64,000 nucleotides of DNA from Streptomyces sp. GKU 895 (GTDB lineage Bacteria; Actinomycetota; Actinomycetes; Streptomycetales; Streptomycetaceae). Positions 8,545 through 18,347 of this stretch are shown here, in pieces. A model generated the notes under the pieces. The model made no database searches, was not told the origin of the DNA, and worked only from the letters and a program-made list of their open reading frames with translations. Each line of letters opens with the position of its first letter. Position 1 is the stretch's first letter. Location: positions 1 to 64,000 of the forward strand of contig MWJO01000003.1 in the NCBI GenBank assembly GCA_002027195.1. Reading direction: 5' to 3'. Made by a program: the position numbers and the translations under genes.

Positions 8545-9446
8545 GAGTCGAGCCTTCCGGTGCGTGCGGACACGAACGGGACGAGCTGATCGGCGACGTC
8601 GCGAGGCCGTTCGAAGGGTGCCATATGCCCGCATTTGTTAATTACGTGATGTTTTTGGGGCTTCAGCAGAGCACGCGCCGTGTCGAACTGCGTCAGCGGC
8701 GTGACGTCGTCCTCGTCGCCCCACAGCAGCAGCGTCGGAATGCCCAGGGCCCCCGTCCGCCGGAAGAGGTCGTCACGGCCGCTGAAAGGCAGGTGCTGCA
8801 GCGTGTCGAACACCGCGTACAGCGAGCCCTCGAAGCGGAAGGTGTCGAGGACCATCTCGGTCAGTTTCGCGCCGAGCTCGGGGTCACGGACGTTGTGTCC
8901 CAGGTGTCCTTGCAGGATCTGTCGGCCGCGCCGCCGGGCGATGAGGCCGGCCAGCCAGTCGTTGCGCAGCAGCCGGTGGGGTGAGGTCAGGCGGGGTTTC
9001 GCAAGGCCCGCAGGGCCCACGATGGTGAGGGTGGAGACCGACGCCGGGTGCTGGGCGGCGTACGTCATGCTGACCAGCGCACCCATGGAGGTGCCGACCA
9101 GGTGCAGGGGCCGCGCCGTCAGGCCGAGCCGGTCCGTCAGTTCGGCCAGCTGCCGCGCGAACAGCGTCTCGTCGTATCGCGCCCGTACCCGGTCGGAATA
9201 GCCGCGGCCGTAGGCGCTCCAGGTCAGCGTGCGCAGCCCGCGGGCGTGCAGCTCGCTGACGAGGCCGTCCCAGTAGAACAGCGGGATGGTCAGTGCGCCC
9301 GCCATCAGGACCACGTCCCCGTCCTCGGGCCCCGTCAGCTCGTAGTGGGTGACGCCGTCGGACAGCTCGACGAAACTGCCGCGCAGCGCCTTGCGCGAGC
9401 TGGCGGTGAGCTTGCGGTCCTCGCCCGAGGCGACGAAGTACTTCAT
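8541..9446 (-). CDS. Alpha/beta hydrolase
   Basis: A 301-aa alpha/beta-hydrolase-fold enzyme. The nucleophile elbow GTSMGA (Ser about residue 128), an Asp in WGDEDDVTP and the catalytic His in NKCGHMAPFE near the C-terminus form the triad. The start at 9446 is preceded by a strong AAGGAGG; its stop overlaps the next gene by 4 nt. It is the second gene of the minus-strand operon. With an aromatic hydroxylase downstream, a role in hydrolysing a ring-cleavage or ester intermediate is plausible (inference only). Confidence 0.88.
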   Translation of the reverse strand: MKYFVASGEDRKLTASSRKALRGSFVELSDGVTHYELTGPEDGDVVLMAGALTIPLFYWDGLVSELHARGLRTLTWSAYGRGYSDRVRARYDETLFARQLAELTDRLGLTARPLHLVGTSMGALVSMTYAAQHPASVSTLTIVGPAGLAKPRLTSPHRLLRNDWLAGLIARRRGRQILQGHLGHNVRDPELGAKLTEMVLDTFRFEGSLYAVFDTLQHLPFSGRDDLFRRTGALGIPTLLLWGDEDDVTPLTQFDTARALLKPQKHHVINKCGHMAPFERPRDVADQLVPFVSARTGRLDS

Positions 9447-9466
9447 GGAACGGGCCTCCTTGCCCT

Positions 9467-10300
9467 TCAGTGCGTGGGGGTGTCGGCGCAGGAGCCGAGG
9501 AACTTGGCGATCGCGTCCGCGACCCACTGCGGTTCCTCCTCCGGCAGCAGATGTCCGCCGTGGGGGTGGACGAGCTCCTGGGCGCCGGGGATGTCGCGGG
9601 CGAAATGCTGGCCGTCGATGCCCGCGCTGCGCAGCACCAGCGTGGGTACCGCGATGCGGGGGATCTGCGCGCTGCGGTCCGGTTGGTCGGTGTTGCAGAA
9701 GTCGACGAAGGCCGAGCGGTTACCGGGGCGGCTCATGAGCTGATGGGCGCGGTCCACCATGGCGTCGTCGACGATCTGCGCATGCGGCCCGACGTTCTCA
9801 CGCAGGCTGCGCTCGATGGCCCCGCGCGGCATCACCCGCCTCAGCAGGGGCCGTACCAGAGGGTTGCGGGTCAGGCGCATCCCCGCGGGCACTGTCTTCT
9901 CCGGGTAGCCGGTCGCGTTGACCAGTACCAGGCCGGTCAGCCGCTCCGGATGATCCAGCGCGACGTTCCAGGCGATGTTGCCGCCCAGGGAATTGCCGGC
10001 CAACGCGTAGCGCGGCAGGCCCAGCGCCTCCAGGAAGCCCGCCACCGTCGCGGCGTACGCCGGGATGCGGTAGTCGCGGTCCTTGCGCGGGCCCGTCAGT
10101 CCGAACGCCGGCAGGTCGGGGCGGATCACATCGAACGAATCCGACAGCAGATCCGTCGCGCGGTCGAAGTGCTGCAGGGATGAGGCACTGCCGTGCAGCA
10201 GCACGAGGGCCGGGCCGTGCCCAGCACGCTTGTAGTGGATCCGCAGGCCGTCCACCTCGACGAACCGGGAATCGGACTGGGGCTCAGACCAGGAACTCAT
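9467..10300 (-). CDS. Alpha/beta hydrolase (MhpC-like)
   Basis: A 277-aa alpha/beta hydrolase with oxyanion-hole motif LLHGSASS near residue 34, nucleophile elbow AGNSLGGN (Ser about 103), Asp near LRSAGIDGQH and His in HPHGGHLLPEE. It resembles meta-cleavage-product hydrolases and esterases of aromatic catabolism. It is the first gene of a four-gene operon and lies 20 bp upstream of a second hydrolase. No Shine-Dalgarno precedes the ATG at 10300. A -35 TTGACA (10332-10337, minus) with a weak -10 near 10309-10314 places transcription start close to the ATG, so the mRNA may be leaderless. Confidence 0.88.
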   Translation of the reverse strand: MSSWSEPQSDSRFVEVDGLRIHYKRAGHGPALVLLHGSASSLQHFDRATDLLSDSFDVIRPDLPAFGLTGPRKDRDYRIPAYAATVAGFLEALGLPRYALAGNSLGGNIAWNVALDHPERLTGLVLVNATGYPEKTVPAGMRLTRNPLVRPLLRRVMPRGAIERSLRENVGPHAQIVDDAMVDRAHQLMSRPGNRSAFVDFCNTDQPDRSAQIPRIAVPTLVLRSAGIDGQHFARDIPGAQELVHPHGGHLLPEEEPQWVADAIAKFLGSCADTPTH

Positions 10301-10303
10301 AAT

Positions 10304-10337
10304 GGATACACTGTTACCGATATGATGGCCGTGTCAA
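10304..10337 (-). promoter_or_regulatory. Promoter of the hydrolase/hydroxylase operon
   Basis: On the minus strand, TTGACA at 10337-10332 and a weak -10 (ACAGTG) after a 17-nt spacer. An imperfect 15-bp palindrome, GGTAACAGTGTATCC (10304-10318), overlaps the -10 and could be an operator. The ATG at 10300 follows almost immediately, suggesting leaderless translation. Confidence 0.45.
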
Positions 10338-10594
10338 GCGGAAGCCGCCGCGGGGGAACGCCGTGCCGCGGTTCTGCTCAAGGGGGATCCGAGTCGCACT
10401 GGCCGCCGCCCGTGCGTACACGGAGCTGCCTCGCTACGTATGCGACCTGGCGATACAGCTGTTGCACTGCCCACCGGCGCCGCACACAGAGAACGCGCCC
10501 GCATCCGCAACGAGCACGGCATCCGCTCGGGCGATCGCCTCTCGCCGCCGCGACCTGGGCGCGCGGGGGATCCCGCAGTGCTCGGACGGGGAGA

Positions 10595-11095
10595 TCAGAC
10601 AGCGGTGGTCAGGCGCTTCGCCATCACCCGCTCCCTGCCCACGCCACCGGGCAGAAGGTCGCCGGGCTCACCCGTGTCCGTGAAACCGTGCCGTTCGTAC
10701 AGCGCGGTCGCCCTGCGGTTGTCCGGCTTGACGGACAACCGCAGCGTCGCGGCACCGCGCTCCGCCGCCCACCGCTCGACCGACTGGATCAGATGGTCAC
10801 CCACGCCCTTGCCGCGAGCCGAGGGGTCGACCCACAACGAGATCAACTCCACGGTCCCTGCTCCCTCGCCCGGCACTCCGCTGGCCATGCCCACCGGGCG
10901 GCCGTCGAGGAGCGCGATGAGATCGTGCGCGCCAGGAATCGACAGGCGGGCACGCCACCGTTCCTCCCGGTCGCCGGAGCCCTGCCACTGGGCCAGCGTC
11001 GAGCCGAACGCGTAGGGCGCCTCAGCGAGCGCGGCCAGCCGCAACTCCCGCCAAAGGGGCCAGTCGTCCGCTTCCAAGGTGCGTAGTTCAAGCAT
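10595..11095 (-). CDS. GNAT family N-acetyltransferase
   Basis: A 166-aa GNAT-fold acyltransferase. The acetyl-CoA-binding motif A is LWVDPSARGKGVGDHLI (about residues 86-102; V-x5-RGKGVG), and motif B is LYERHGFTDTG near residue 132. It transfers an acetyl group from acetyl-CoA to an unidentified small-molecule or protein amine. It stands alone between the hydrolase operon and the LAL regulator and starts at the ATG at 11095. Confidence 0.9.
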   Translation of the reverse strand: MLELRTLEADDWPLWRELRLAALAEAPYAFGSTLAQWQGSGDREERWRARLSIPGAHDLIALLDGRPVGMASGVPGEGAGTVELISLWVDPSARGKGVGDHLIQSVERWAAERGAATLRLSVKPDNRRATALYERHGFTDTGEPGDLLPGGVGRERVMAKRLTTAV

Positions 11096-11325
11096 GATCC
11101 GGACCCTGCCCGGCCGACGGGGCGGGCAGCAAGTTGATTACCGCCACGCGAACGTGACCGGCCGGGACCGGCGGGCGGTGTACCGCGTGGTCAGCCTCAG
11201 AAGAACCGTCGGTGACGGTGCCGCGATGTGTGAGATACGTCCGTTCCGGGGCGCAGATGCGGCGGTTATGTCGATCAACAGATGAGAATGATATGTGAGG
11301 GGAATGTCAAGACACGGGGGTAACT

Positions 11326-14304
11326 GTGGCGGCGGACGGGGTGGTTGGAGACGCCGGGGACAGAGCCCCGTTGCTGAGCCGGTCTGCTGAACTGGCCCGG
11401 TTCGACGAACTGCTCGACCGCTCCGCCCGCTCCGCCCGGGGCGCGGCGAAAGGCGAGGAAAGCCGCGGCACGGGCCGATCCCAGGTCGTCGACATCACGG
11501 GTGCGGCAGGGATCGGCAAGAGCAGGCTGCTGGGCGAGGTCTGCGCGCGGGCACGCCGCCGCGGACTGACCGTACTGCGTGGCAGGGCCACCGAGTACGA
11601 GCGGGAGGTGCCGTTCCAGGTCTTCACCGACGCGCTCGCCGACCTCGACCCGCACGCCCTGGACGGCTTCCAGGAGGCCGACGCGGTGTTACCCCTGCTG
11701 CAGCCGAGCGACGCCCAACACACCGACGCGGCCGACCGTTTCGGACTCCACCGGTCCACCGCAGCCCTGCTCGCGCGGCTCGCCGCCCCGTCCGGACTGC
11801 TGCTGGCCCTCGACGACCTGCACTGGGCCGACTCCGCGTCACTGGAACTGCTCGATCATCTCGTACGTCACGCCGTGCACGCCCCTGTCGTCCTGGCCGT
11901 GACGCGCCGGGACCGCCAGAGCCCCGAGTCCCTCGCGGCCAGGCTCACCCGCGGAGTCGACGACGGCACGGTCACCAGACTCGGACTGGGGCCGCTGAGC
12001 GCAAGCGACTGCGCCGAACTGGCCGGCCCCGGCATGTCGGCCGCCGACACCGCCGCACTGCATGCCGCGAGCGAGGGCAACCCGCTGTACTTCCTGACGC
12101 TTCTGCAGGCTCGCCGCGGGGGTACGACGCCCGATGCCTCGTCGCCACCAGAGCTCGGGGCCCTGCTGCTGGAGGAACTCACCGTGCTCACCCCCTCCCA
12201 GCGCGGCATCGTCGAGGCCGTCGCGGTGCTGGGCGAGCACGCCACCCCTGCGATGCTGGGCCGGGTGACCGGCCGCTCCGGCACCGCTTTCACCGACGAC
12301 GTCCACGACCTCATCCACCGTGACTTGCTGCGCTCCGACCCGCAGGGCCTGCTGACACTGCGGCATCCGGTCGTCCGCACGCTCGTCCACGAGAGCACAC
12401 CCTTCTTGCGACGCGTCGACATCCACCGGCTCGCCGCCGAGGAGCTGGCCCTCGCCGGTGCATCCGCCGCCGAGCGGGCCCACCATGTGGAGCGGTCGCT
12501 GATCGCGTGGGACCCGGCGGCGGTGGCGGTGCTCGAGGAGGCCGCCGCACGGACGGCCCGCACGGCCCCGGCGAGTTGCGCCCACTGGCTCGACGTGGCG
12601 CTCCGCCATCTTCCGCACACGGGCGAACACGCCTTCCGGCGACGCGAGTTGACGCTGCGGCGAGCCCGCGCCCTGGCCGCGTGCGGGGGGCTGCGCGAGA
12701 GCCGTGACCTGCTCCAGGAGCTCATAGCCACCCCGTCCCGGTCGTCCGGTGACCGCCCCACCGGTGACGACCAGGACGTCAGAGTGCGCGCGGTCGTACT
12801 GTGCGCGCTGGTGGAGCGTCACCTCGGGCGCTGCACCGAGGCCGTGGCGCTGCTGCGCCGCGAGCTGGCCCGCGGCCCCGCACCGGCCGATGTCGTCCGG
12901 CTCGGCCTGGAGCTCCGGCTCGGCCGCGCCCCAGGGCAGCGGCATCTCGTACCCCCGAGGTCCGAGCCGAGGTCGAGGCGGCCCTCGCGGCGGCCCGCTC
13001 GATGGGGAACGAGGCCGGTGAGGCGGCCGTCCTCGCGGTCGCCGCCCTGGGGGAGGCGTACGAGGGCACCATGACCGCGGCACACGAACTCGCCCAGCAG
13101 GCCGCCGCCCTGGTCGACTCGCTGCCCGACGACGACCTCACCGCCCTGTGCGAACCGCTCGCCAGACTCGGCTGGGCCGAGGCCTTTCTGGAGCACTACC
13201 CGGACGCGGAGCGGCACGCCCAGCGCGGCCTCGACATCGCCCGCCGCAGCGGCCAGCTCTACGTCATGCCTCATCTGCTGCTCTGCCTGTCCCACGTCCG
13301 GGTGCAGACCTGCCGGGTCACCTCGGCGGTGGAACTGGCCGACGAGGCGGAGGACATCGCCCGCGGCATCGGCAGCGACCAGTTGCTCACGTTCGCGCTG
13401 GCGAGCAAGGCCTCGGCGCTCGTCGCCGCCTGCCCGACCGGCGATCCGCGCCCCCCTCGCCGTCGCCGAGGAGGCGGTGGCCGCGGCCGGTAGCGGGGTG
13501 AACTGGTGGGCCTCCACCGCCTGGTGCATCTTCGGCTGGGCGGCACTCATGGCCGGCGATCCGATCCGGGCCAGGGACGCCCTGCTCCAGGCGGGCGGCC
13601 CCGAACTGCACCGGATCCAGCCCTCGATGCGGCCGCTGTACCTGGAGATCCTGGTCACGTCCGCCCTGGTCACGGGCCGATCCGAGGAGGCCCGGCAGTG
13701 GGCCGAACAGGCCCGAAAGGAGGCGGAACAGCTGGGACTGCCGATGCAGCGGGCCTCCGCGCTGCGCAGCACCGCCCATCTGCCGCTGGCGCAGGGGGAC
13801 CCGGCAGCGGCGGCGGACCTGTTCGCCCAGGCGGCGGTGGAGAGCACCCGTTGCGGGGCGGTCTTCTGGGAGGCCTTTTCTCTGCTGCTCGGCGCCCCGC
13901 TGGAGGCGGCCGCGGGGCGTGGCCGTGACGGCACGCTCGCCTGGCTGCGGGGCCGGCGGCTCGCCGAGGCGGGCGGCAGTGGCATGCTGGTGGGCCTTGC
14001 CGACGCCACCCGTCCGCCCGACGGCGGATCCGAGGCCGCGTACGGCTCCCCGGACCGCGCCGAACTCGCCGAGCGGCTCGCCACCCTGACCGCCCGGGAA
14101 CTGGAGATCGCCGAGCTGGTGGCCCAGGGCCTCACCAGCCAGGCCATCGCCGACCGGCTCTACGTCAGCCGGCGTACCGTCGACACCCATGTCTCCCGGG
14201 CCTTCCGCAAGACCCGGGTCTCCTCCCGCACCGCCCTGGCCGCGTTGATGGCCCGCCGCCGCACCGGGAACCGCTTCATGGACGCCAGGCCGGATCCGGG
14301 CTGA
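11326..14304 (+). CDS. LuxR-family (LAL-type) ATP-binding transcriptional regulator, two frameshifts
   Basis: About 990 codons once joined, the usual size of a LAL regulator. The N-terminal AAA/STAND ATPase has Walker A GAAGIGKSRL (about residues 60-69) and Walker B LLLALDDLHWAD (about 161-172); a helical TPR-like middle follows, and a C-terminal LuxR helix-turn-helix (LTARELEIAELVAQG, then IADRLYVSRRTVDTHVSRA) sits at about 13 bp-scale 14089-14230. As read, the frame changes near 12925-12960 (one base missing) and returns near 13449-13456 (one base extra in a C run), so the product is split in three. The start is GTG 11326 after GGGGG. Targets are unknown. Confidence 0.82.
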
Positions 14305-14323
14305 TCCCGGCCCGGATCCGGCC
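14288..14323. terminator. Strong hairpin between convergent genes
   Basis: A perfect 14-bp stem, GGCCGGATCCGGGC (14288-14301) with GCCCGGATCCGGCC (14310-14323) and an 8-nt loop. It spans the stop codon of the LAL gene and faces the end of the minus-strand secreted protein. Confidence 0.7.
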
Positions 14324-14332
14324 CTGCTCGAC

Positions 14333-15190
14333 CTACTTGACGTCGATGAAGTCGCCGGTGGCGGTCGCGGAGCCGGTGGTCGTGGTGCCCGCGAAGGCGA
14401 ACCGGTAGTAACCGTCGGAGGTGGCCTTCGTGGTGGTGCTCAGGTTCCCCGTGGAGTTGGTCTTGACGGTCTTCAGGGTGGTGTAGGTGCTGGTGCCCTT
14501 CTTGCGGAACTGCAGCTTGACCGGCTGGGTCGAGTAGCCCGCGTACTTGCCCGTCGTCCAGTTGGCGCGGCTGAGCTTGCCGGTGACCGTGATGGTCTTG
14601 CCCTTCTTCACGGGCTCCGGGGAGGCGTTGGCGGTGAGTTTCGCGGCCCGCTTGAACTGGGTTCTGGTGACGTCGTCGTCGTAACTGGCGTTGGCGTACA
14701 GGTCGTAGGCGCCGAGGAAGAGCTTCCACGTACCGGCGGTGCCGTTGTCGTCCTTGAAGGCGGTCGCGGGGTCGATGGTGAAGACCGTCTTGCAGCTGTA
14801 GCTCCAGCCGCCCTCGGCCGGCGACTCCGTGCAGACGGGGTCGTCGTCCGACTGGAACGCGCCGGTGATGGTGTCCGTGCTCGAACTGTCGGTGCCCTGC
14901 CACAGGAACGCCTGGGTGAGGGCGACGCCCTCCGCGTCGAAGGCGGAGAACGTGACGGAAACGGTCTTCTTGCCCGTCACGCCGAGGACGATGTCCTTGC
15001 CGCCGTTGACGACGCCGTCCGAGAAGGTGGTGCCGCCCACCGCGTCCTGCGGTTCGACGCCTCCGGAGACGAAGGCTCCGAACGGCGCCGCCGCGCCCGG
15101 GTGCTGTGCCGCCTGTGCGGCGCCCGGGAGGCCGAGCGCCGAGACTACGGCGGCGCTGGTGACGACGGTGGCCGTGGTGCGCATGCGCAT
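14333..15190 (-). CDS. Secreted protein with C-terminal Ig-like domain, function unknown
   Basis: A 285-aa exported protein. The start at 15190 is preferred because GGAG lies six bases upstream; an ATG at 15202 would overlap that site. A Sec signal peptide of about 30 residues ends near AAQAAQ. The body has an acidic N-terminal domain with a cysteine pair (DPVCTE and YSCKTVF) and a C-terminal bacterial Ig-like beta-sandwich, ITVTGKLSRANW onward, ending YYRFAFAGTTTTGS. Such modules are common in cell-surface proteins of Streptomyces. No catalytic motif was recognised. Confidence 0.78.
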   Translation of the reverse strand: MRMRTTATVVTSAAVVSALGLPGAAQAAQHPGAAAPFGAFVSGGVEPQDAVGGTTFSDGVVNGGKDIVLGVTGKKTVSVTFSAFDAEGVALTQAFLWQGTDSSSTDTITGAFQSDDDPVCTESPAEGGWSYSCKTVFTIDPATAFKDDNGTAGTWKLFLGAYDLYANASYDDDVTRTQFKRAAKLTANASPEPVKKGKTITVTGKLSRANWTTGKYAGYSTQPVKLQFRKKGTSTYTTLKTVKTNSTGNLSTTTKATSDGYYRFAFAGTTTTGSATATGDFIDVK

Positions 15191-15296
15191 GCAGTTCTCC
15201 ATGGTGAGGTCGGTGTCCTGATGAACTGGCTTTGTGCCAGGGTCTGTTGATGTACGGGAAGAGGCCTGTGCACGTTCAGACGCCCGCGCAGGCAGG

Positions 15297-16168
15297 TCAG
15301 GGTGTGGGGGAGCGGAGGATGTCCTCGAGGTCCCAGCTGTAGCTGGGCGACGGGTAGAGGTCCGTCGGGTACAGATCCGTCGGGTACAGGCCGGTCGGCT
15401 CGGCGCTCGGCGGGGGCACGTCGGCCGGGTCCGCGGTGGGGCGGCCGTCCGGGCTGCACACCTGCGGTGCTGAGGGCTCGGAGAGCTCGTAGTCGGCGAC
15501 CCGCTTCGAACGGAATTCGACCGTTTCGGTTCCCCAGACGTCCTGGGTGCCGCCGACCTCTACCTCCTTGGGCAGTTCCTTGCTCTTGAGGGGCTTGCCA
15601 ACGGTGACCGTGAGGAGGGCGCCCACGCACGGGCTGCGGTCGTCCGCGTAGAGGGACTCGGGCAGGGCAATCCTCCGTTCCCTATCGGCGTCGGCACGCA
15701 CCTCGACACGCTTCACGCGGCGGATGTCGAAGTAGTAGTCGGCCGCGACCCGTCCGAGAGCGACTCGCCGTCGTCGCCGTCCGCGACGCCGTACACCAGC
15801 TTCCAGAACTCGACCTGCACGGTGATCTTGTGGCAGAGCGGCCCGAGGTATCCCGGGATGCTGGAGAACTCCAGGTCGCCGGAGCCTGAGTTCTGCTTGG
15901 GAGTGTCGACATCGAGCTTCACCCAGTCCACGGACTCCGCCGTCGTCCACCCCTTGTTGTCGTGGCAGCCCGAGGCTCCGGTCGGATAAGGGGGTGTCAG
16001 GGAGGGGGTCGGCGACTCGGTGACCTCCGTGGCGCTGGGGCTCAGGGTGGGATCGCCGTAGGCGGAGGTGTCGTCGCCGCCCGAGCAGCCTGCGCTGAAC
16101 AGAACGGCCAGGGTGAACGCCGCGACGACAGGCAGAGCGGAACGTTTCGTCCCCGCCGGGCGCCTCAC
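15297..16168 (-). CDS. Putative lipoprotein, frameshifted
   Basis: A lipoprotein of about 290 aa. The signal peptide ends in the lipobox FSAGC, followed by a Ser/Thr/Pro linker, then a domain with two cysteines (GCHDNKGW, GPLCHKI) and a C-terminal part starting DYYFDIRRVKRVEV. The two halves lie in different frames; one additional G in the run at about 15751-15753 (minus strand) would join SDG to VAADYYFD. The C-terminus has a threefold 15-bp tandem repeat encoding LYPTD (15352-15396). The GTG start at 16168 overlaps the stop of the small membrane-protein gene (GTGA), so the two are co-translated. Function is unknown. Confidence 0.72.
15352..15396. repeat. Three tandem 15-bp units in lipoprotein gene
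   Basis: Three in-frame units of 15 bp, the first two differing at two positions, encode the repeats of LYPTD near the C-terminus of the lipoprotein. Confidence 0.75.
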
Positions 16169-16422
16169 CGGTCGAACCAGTTCGGGGCCTGCCTGCCGGA
16201 CAAAGCCCCGCACAGCACGAGCGCGAGGGCGACCGGCACGGACAGCATCGCCCCTAACCGGAGCAGCCCGGCCCCTTCGCCCCCGCCGTGGCCGACCGCG
16301 TCACTCACCAGGGACAACAGCAGGGCGCCCGCCGCCAGGCTCAGCAGAGCCCGCACCCGAACTCCCACCATGGCGAGCCTGACACTCCGTGGCATCTGCG
16401 CTCTCACACCCGGTGTCGTCAT
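16165..16422 (-). CDS. Small membrane protein, function unknown
   Basis: An 85-aa protein with two hydrophobic helices, about residues 18-38 (LLSLAAGALLLSLVSDAV) and 50-71 (GAMLSVPVALALVLCGAL). The start at 16422 (MTTPG) is chosen over a longer upstream reading that lacks hydrophobic or domain content. Its stop overlaps the GTG of the downstream lipoprotein gene, which suggests the two products work together at the membrane. No family was recognised. Confidence 0.55.
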   Translation of the reverse strand: MTTPGVRAQMPRSVRLAMVGVRVRALLSLAAGALLLSLVSDAVGHGGGEGAGLLRLGAMLSVPVALALVLCGALSGRQAPNWFDR

Positions 16423-16574
16423 GAACACAAGGAAATGGCATGGATGCCGGGAACGCGTCGGTAGGAGTACGTATTCCATGTACGTAGAGGCCGCTATCGC
16501 ACCCGCTCCCGCCAGGACTTCGTGCTGCTGTCGAGTTGTCCGCGGCGCACGCTGGTGCGGCCTTGCGTGTGTGC

Positions 16575-16675
16575 ATGGACGGTTCGCCGGTGGCGCTGAC
16601 GTGATGATGCTCGGCGAACTGTCTCACCAGGTGGCTGCCGACGCGGTCGGTTGCTCCGGTGACCAGGATCTTCAC
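16575..16675 (-). pseudogene. Remnant of NAD(P)-binding (NmrA-like) oxidoreductase
   Basis: A GTG at 16675 opens a short reading that begins with a convincing Rossmann motif, KILVTGATDRVGSHLVRQF, continues to about residue 33 (ATGEPS), and then loses all similarity to the family. It is therefore a 5' fragment of an NmrA-type gene. Its start overlaps the stop (16672-16674) of another fragment, a hydrophobic C-terminal tail (HALLLLSASLLALRRP) running from about 16820. Both look like leftovers of a deletion. Confidence 0.5.
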
Positions 16676-16849
16676 GCGGACACTTCCTCCGGTTCCGTCG
16701 ATGCGGTGGGTGTGGTCGTGGTCTGTGGTCGGCGCAGGGCGAGGAGCGACGCGCTGAGCAGGAGCAGGGCATGAGCGGCTGGGTGCGCCCGAGGTGCCCG
16801 AACGTCCCCCGAAGCCACGGGGGAGAGTGTGCTGAGCTGCCCGCCTCGT

Positions 16850-16879
16850 GGGGCGCCCCTACTGGCGCAGGGGCGCCCC
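16850..16879. terminator. Hairpin downstream of the SnoaL-like gene
   Basis: A perfect 11-bp stem, GGGGCGCCCCT (16850-16860) with AGGGGCGCCCC (16869-16879) and an 8-nt loop, placed just beyond the stop of the minus-strand gene at 16891. Confidence 0.65.
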
Positions 16880-16890
16880 GTGCACTGCGC

Positions 16891-17300
16891 TTACTGCCCC
16901 GGCGCGAGGACCGGGCTGTTGTGGTACGCGGCGATCAGCCACCTGCTGTCGCGGCGCTCGAACACCCAGGTCGCGTTCACCTTGGCCGCGTCCGGGAGCT
17001 CGGTCTGGCCGGGGAACAGGATGCCGGACTCGCTGACGACGATCGCCGCGTCCGCGCCGAGGAAGCGCATGCTGAGCTGCTTGTTGCTGGTCGAGCTGCC
17101 CTTGAGGGGGCCGGCGAAGGCCTGTGCCATGCCGGCGCGGATGTTCTCGCGGCTGCCGCGCAGGGAGCCGGTCATGATGGCAGTCGCGTCCGGGGTGTAG
17201 TCGGCGACCATGCCGTCGGCGTCGCCGGCTTCCCAGGCCGCGTAGGACTTGGCCAAGACGGCCTGGATGGCTGCTGCGTCGCCGCACGGGTGTCTGACAT
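16891..17300 (-). CDS. SnoaL/DUF4440-like NTF2-fold protein, frameshifted
   Basis: A protein of about 136 aa in the NTF2-like superfamily. The signature is YAAWEAGDADGMVADYTPDA as two adjoining blocks near the N-terminus, and the C-terminal strand is ATWVFERRDSRWLIAAYHNS. Such proteins are small-molecule isomerases, hydrolases or carrier-like accessories. The ATG at 17300 (MSDT) lies in a different frame from the body; one missing base near 17275-17290 would join it to AAIQAVLAKSY. It follows an ECF sigma gene that itself has a SnoaL-like C-terminal domain, and the two may form one unit. Function is not specified. Confidence 0.72.
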
Positions 17301-17346
17301 CGGGGTCTCCCTTGTGAGAGGTCCGCCCGGGGCTCCGGGGAACTCG

Positions 17347-18347
17347 TCAGTACATACCGGCGGCCGGGCCGGAACTGTGCGCCTCCGCGGAAGGAAATTC
17401 TTCGGGATCGAGTCGGGCGACCAGGCCGAAGGAGGCGAAGACCTCGGAGTCCTGGAACACCGAGGTCCGGCTGATGCCTTCGGCGGTGACGGTGAAGAGC
17501 TGAAGTGTGTGCAGCTCGTACGCGTCGCCGACGCGGCGGTAGGCGGCGAACCCGTGCTGGCCGTTGGCCGCAACTGCCAGGAGACGCCAGTCCGTTCCGG
17601 CCGCCCGGAAGACCCACTCCATGAACAGGCCGTAATTGCCCGGCCCGGTGAACCAGTTGAGCATGGGCGGCATTTCCATGATGACGTCCTCGGTGAGCAG
17701 CCGCTTGAGGCCCTCGACGTCGGCCTGGAGAAACGCCTTCATGTAACGGTCGACCCAGGCGCGCTGTTCGGCCGCCATCGGCTCCGCGTCGGTGTGAACT
17801 CCCCGCACGCCGGTACGCGCCCGGTGCAGGGCGCTGTTCACCGACGCGACCGTGGTGCCGAGGATCTCCGCTGCCTCGGCGGCGGAGAAACCGAGCACGT
17901 CACGGAGGATCAGTGCGCCGCGCTGACGCGCCGACAGGAGTTGCAGGGCGGCGGCGAACGCCAGCCGCAGGCTGCTGCGGTTGACCACGGCAGCCGCCGG
18001 ATCGCCCGCGTCGAGCATCGAGTCCGGCAGCGGCTGGAGCCAGGCCTGCTCCCCGCGGACCAGCGGCCGAGCGGGTCCGACGCGGCCACCAGCCCCGACG
18101 GCAGCGGCCGGCGGCCGCGCGCTTCCAGGGCGGTCAGGCAGACGTTCGTCGCGATGCGGTAGAGCCACGTACGAAGTGAGCTGCGGGTGTTGTCGTACTG
18201 TTCACGTGCCCGCCAGGCCCGCAGGAACGTGTCCTGGACCATGTCCTCGGCGTCGTGCGCCGAGCCGAGCATCCGGTAGCAGTACGCCAACAGCTCCGCC
18301 CGGAACGGCTCGACCAGGCGGTCGAAGTCCTCCACCTGCCCGGTCAT
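17347..18347 (-). CDS. ECF sigma factor with C-terminal SnoaL-like domain, frameshifted
   Basis: About 333 codons after repair. The sigma-70 region 2 is [19 protein letters not shown] with [16 protein letters not shown]; region 4 is [27 protein letters not shown] in two blocks, followed by [15 protein letters not shown] SnoaL-like C-terminal domain ([16 protein letters not shown], then [13 protein letters not shown]) follows, as in the SigG/SigJ-type ECF groups, where it regulates the sigma core without a separate anti-sigma factor. The frame breaks at GGG 18073-18075; a fourth G restores [12 protein letters not shown]. The ATG at 18347 is used. Its regulon is unknown. Confidence 0.83.

Noticed and set aside
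11839-13083. Long minus-strand frame opposite the LAL regulator
   Set aside because: It is antisense to the ATPase and helical part of the regulator, with no motif or ribosome site.
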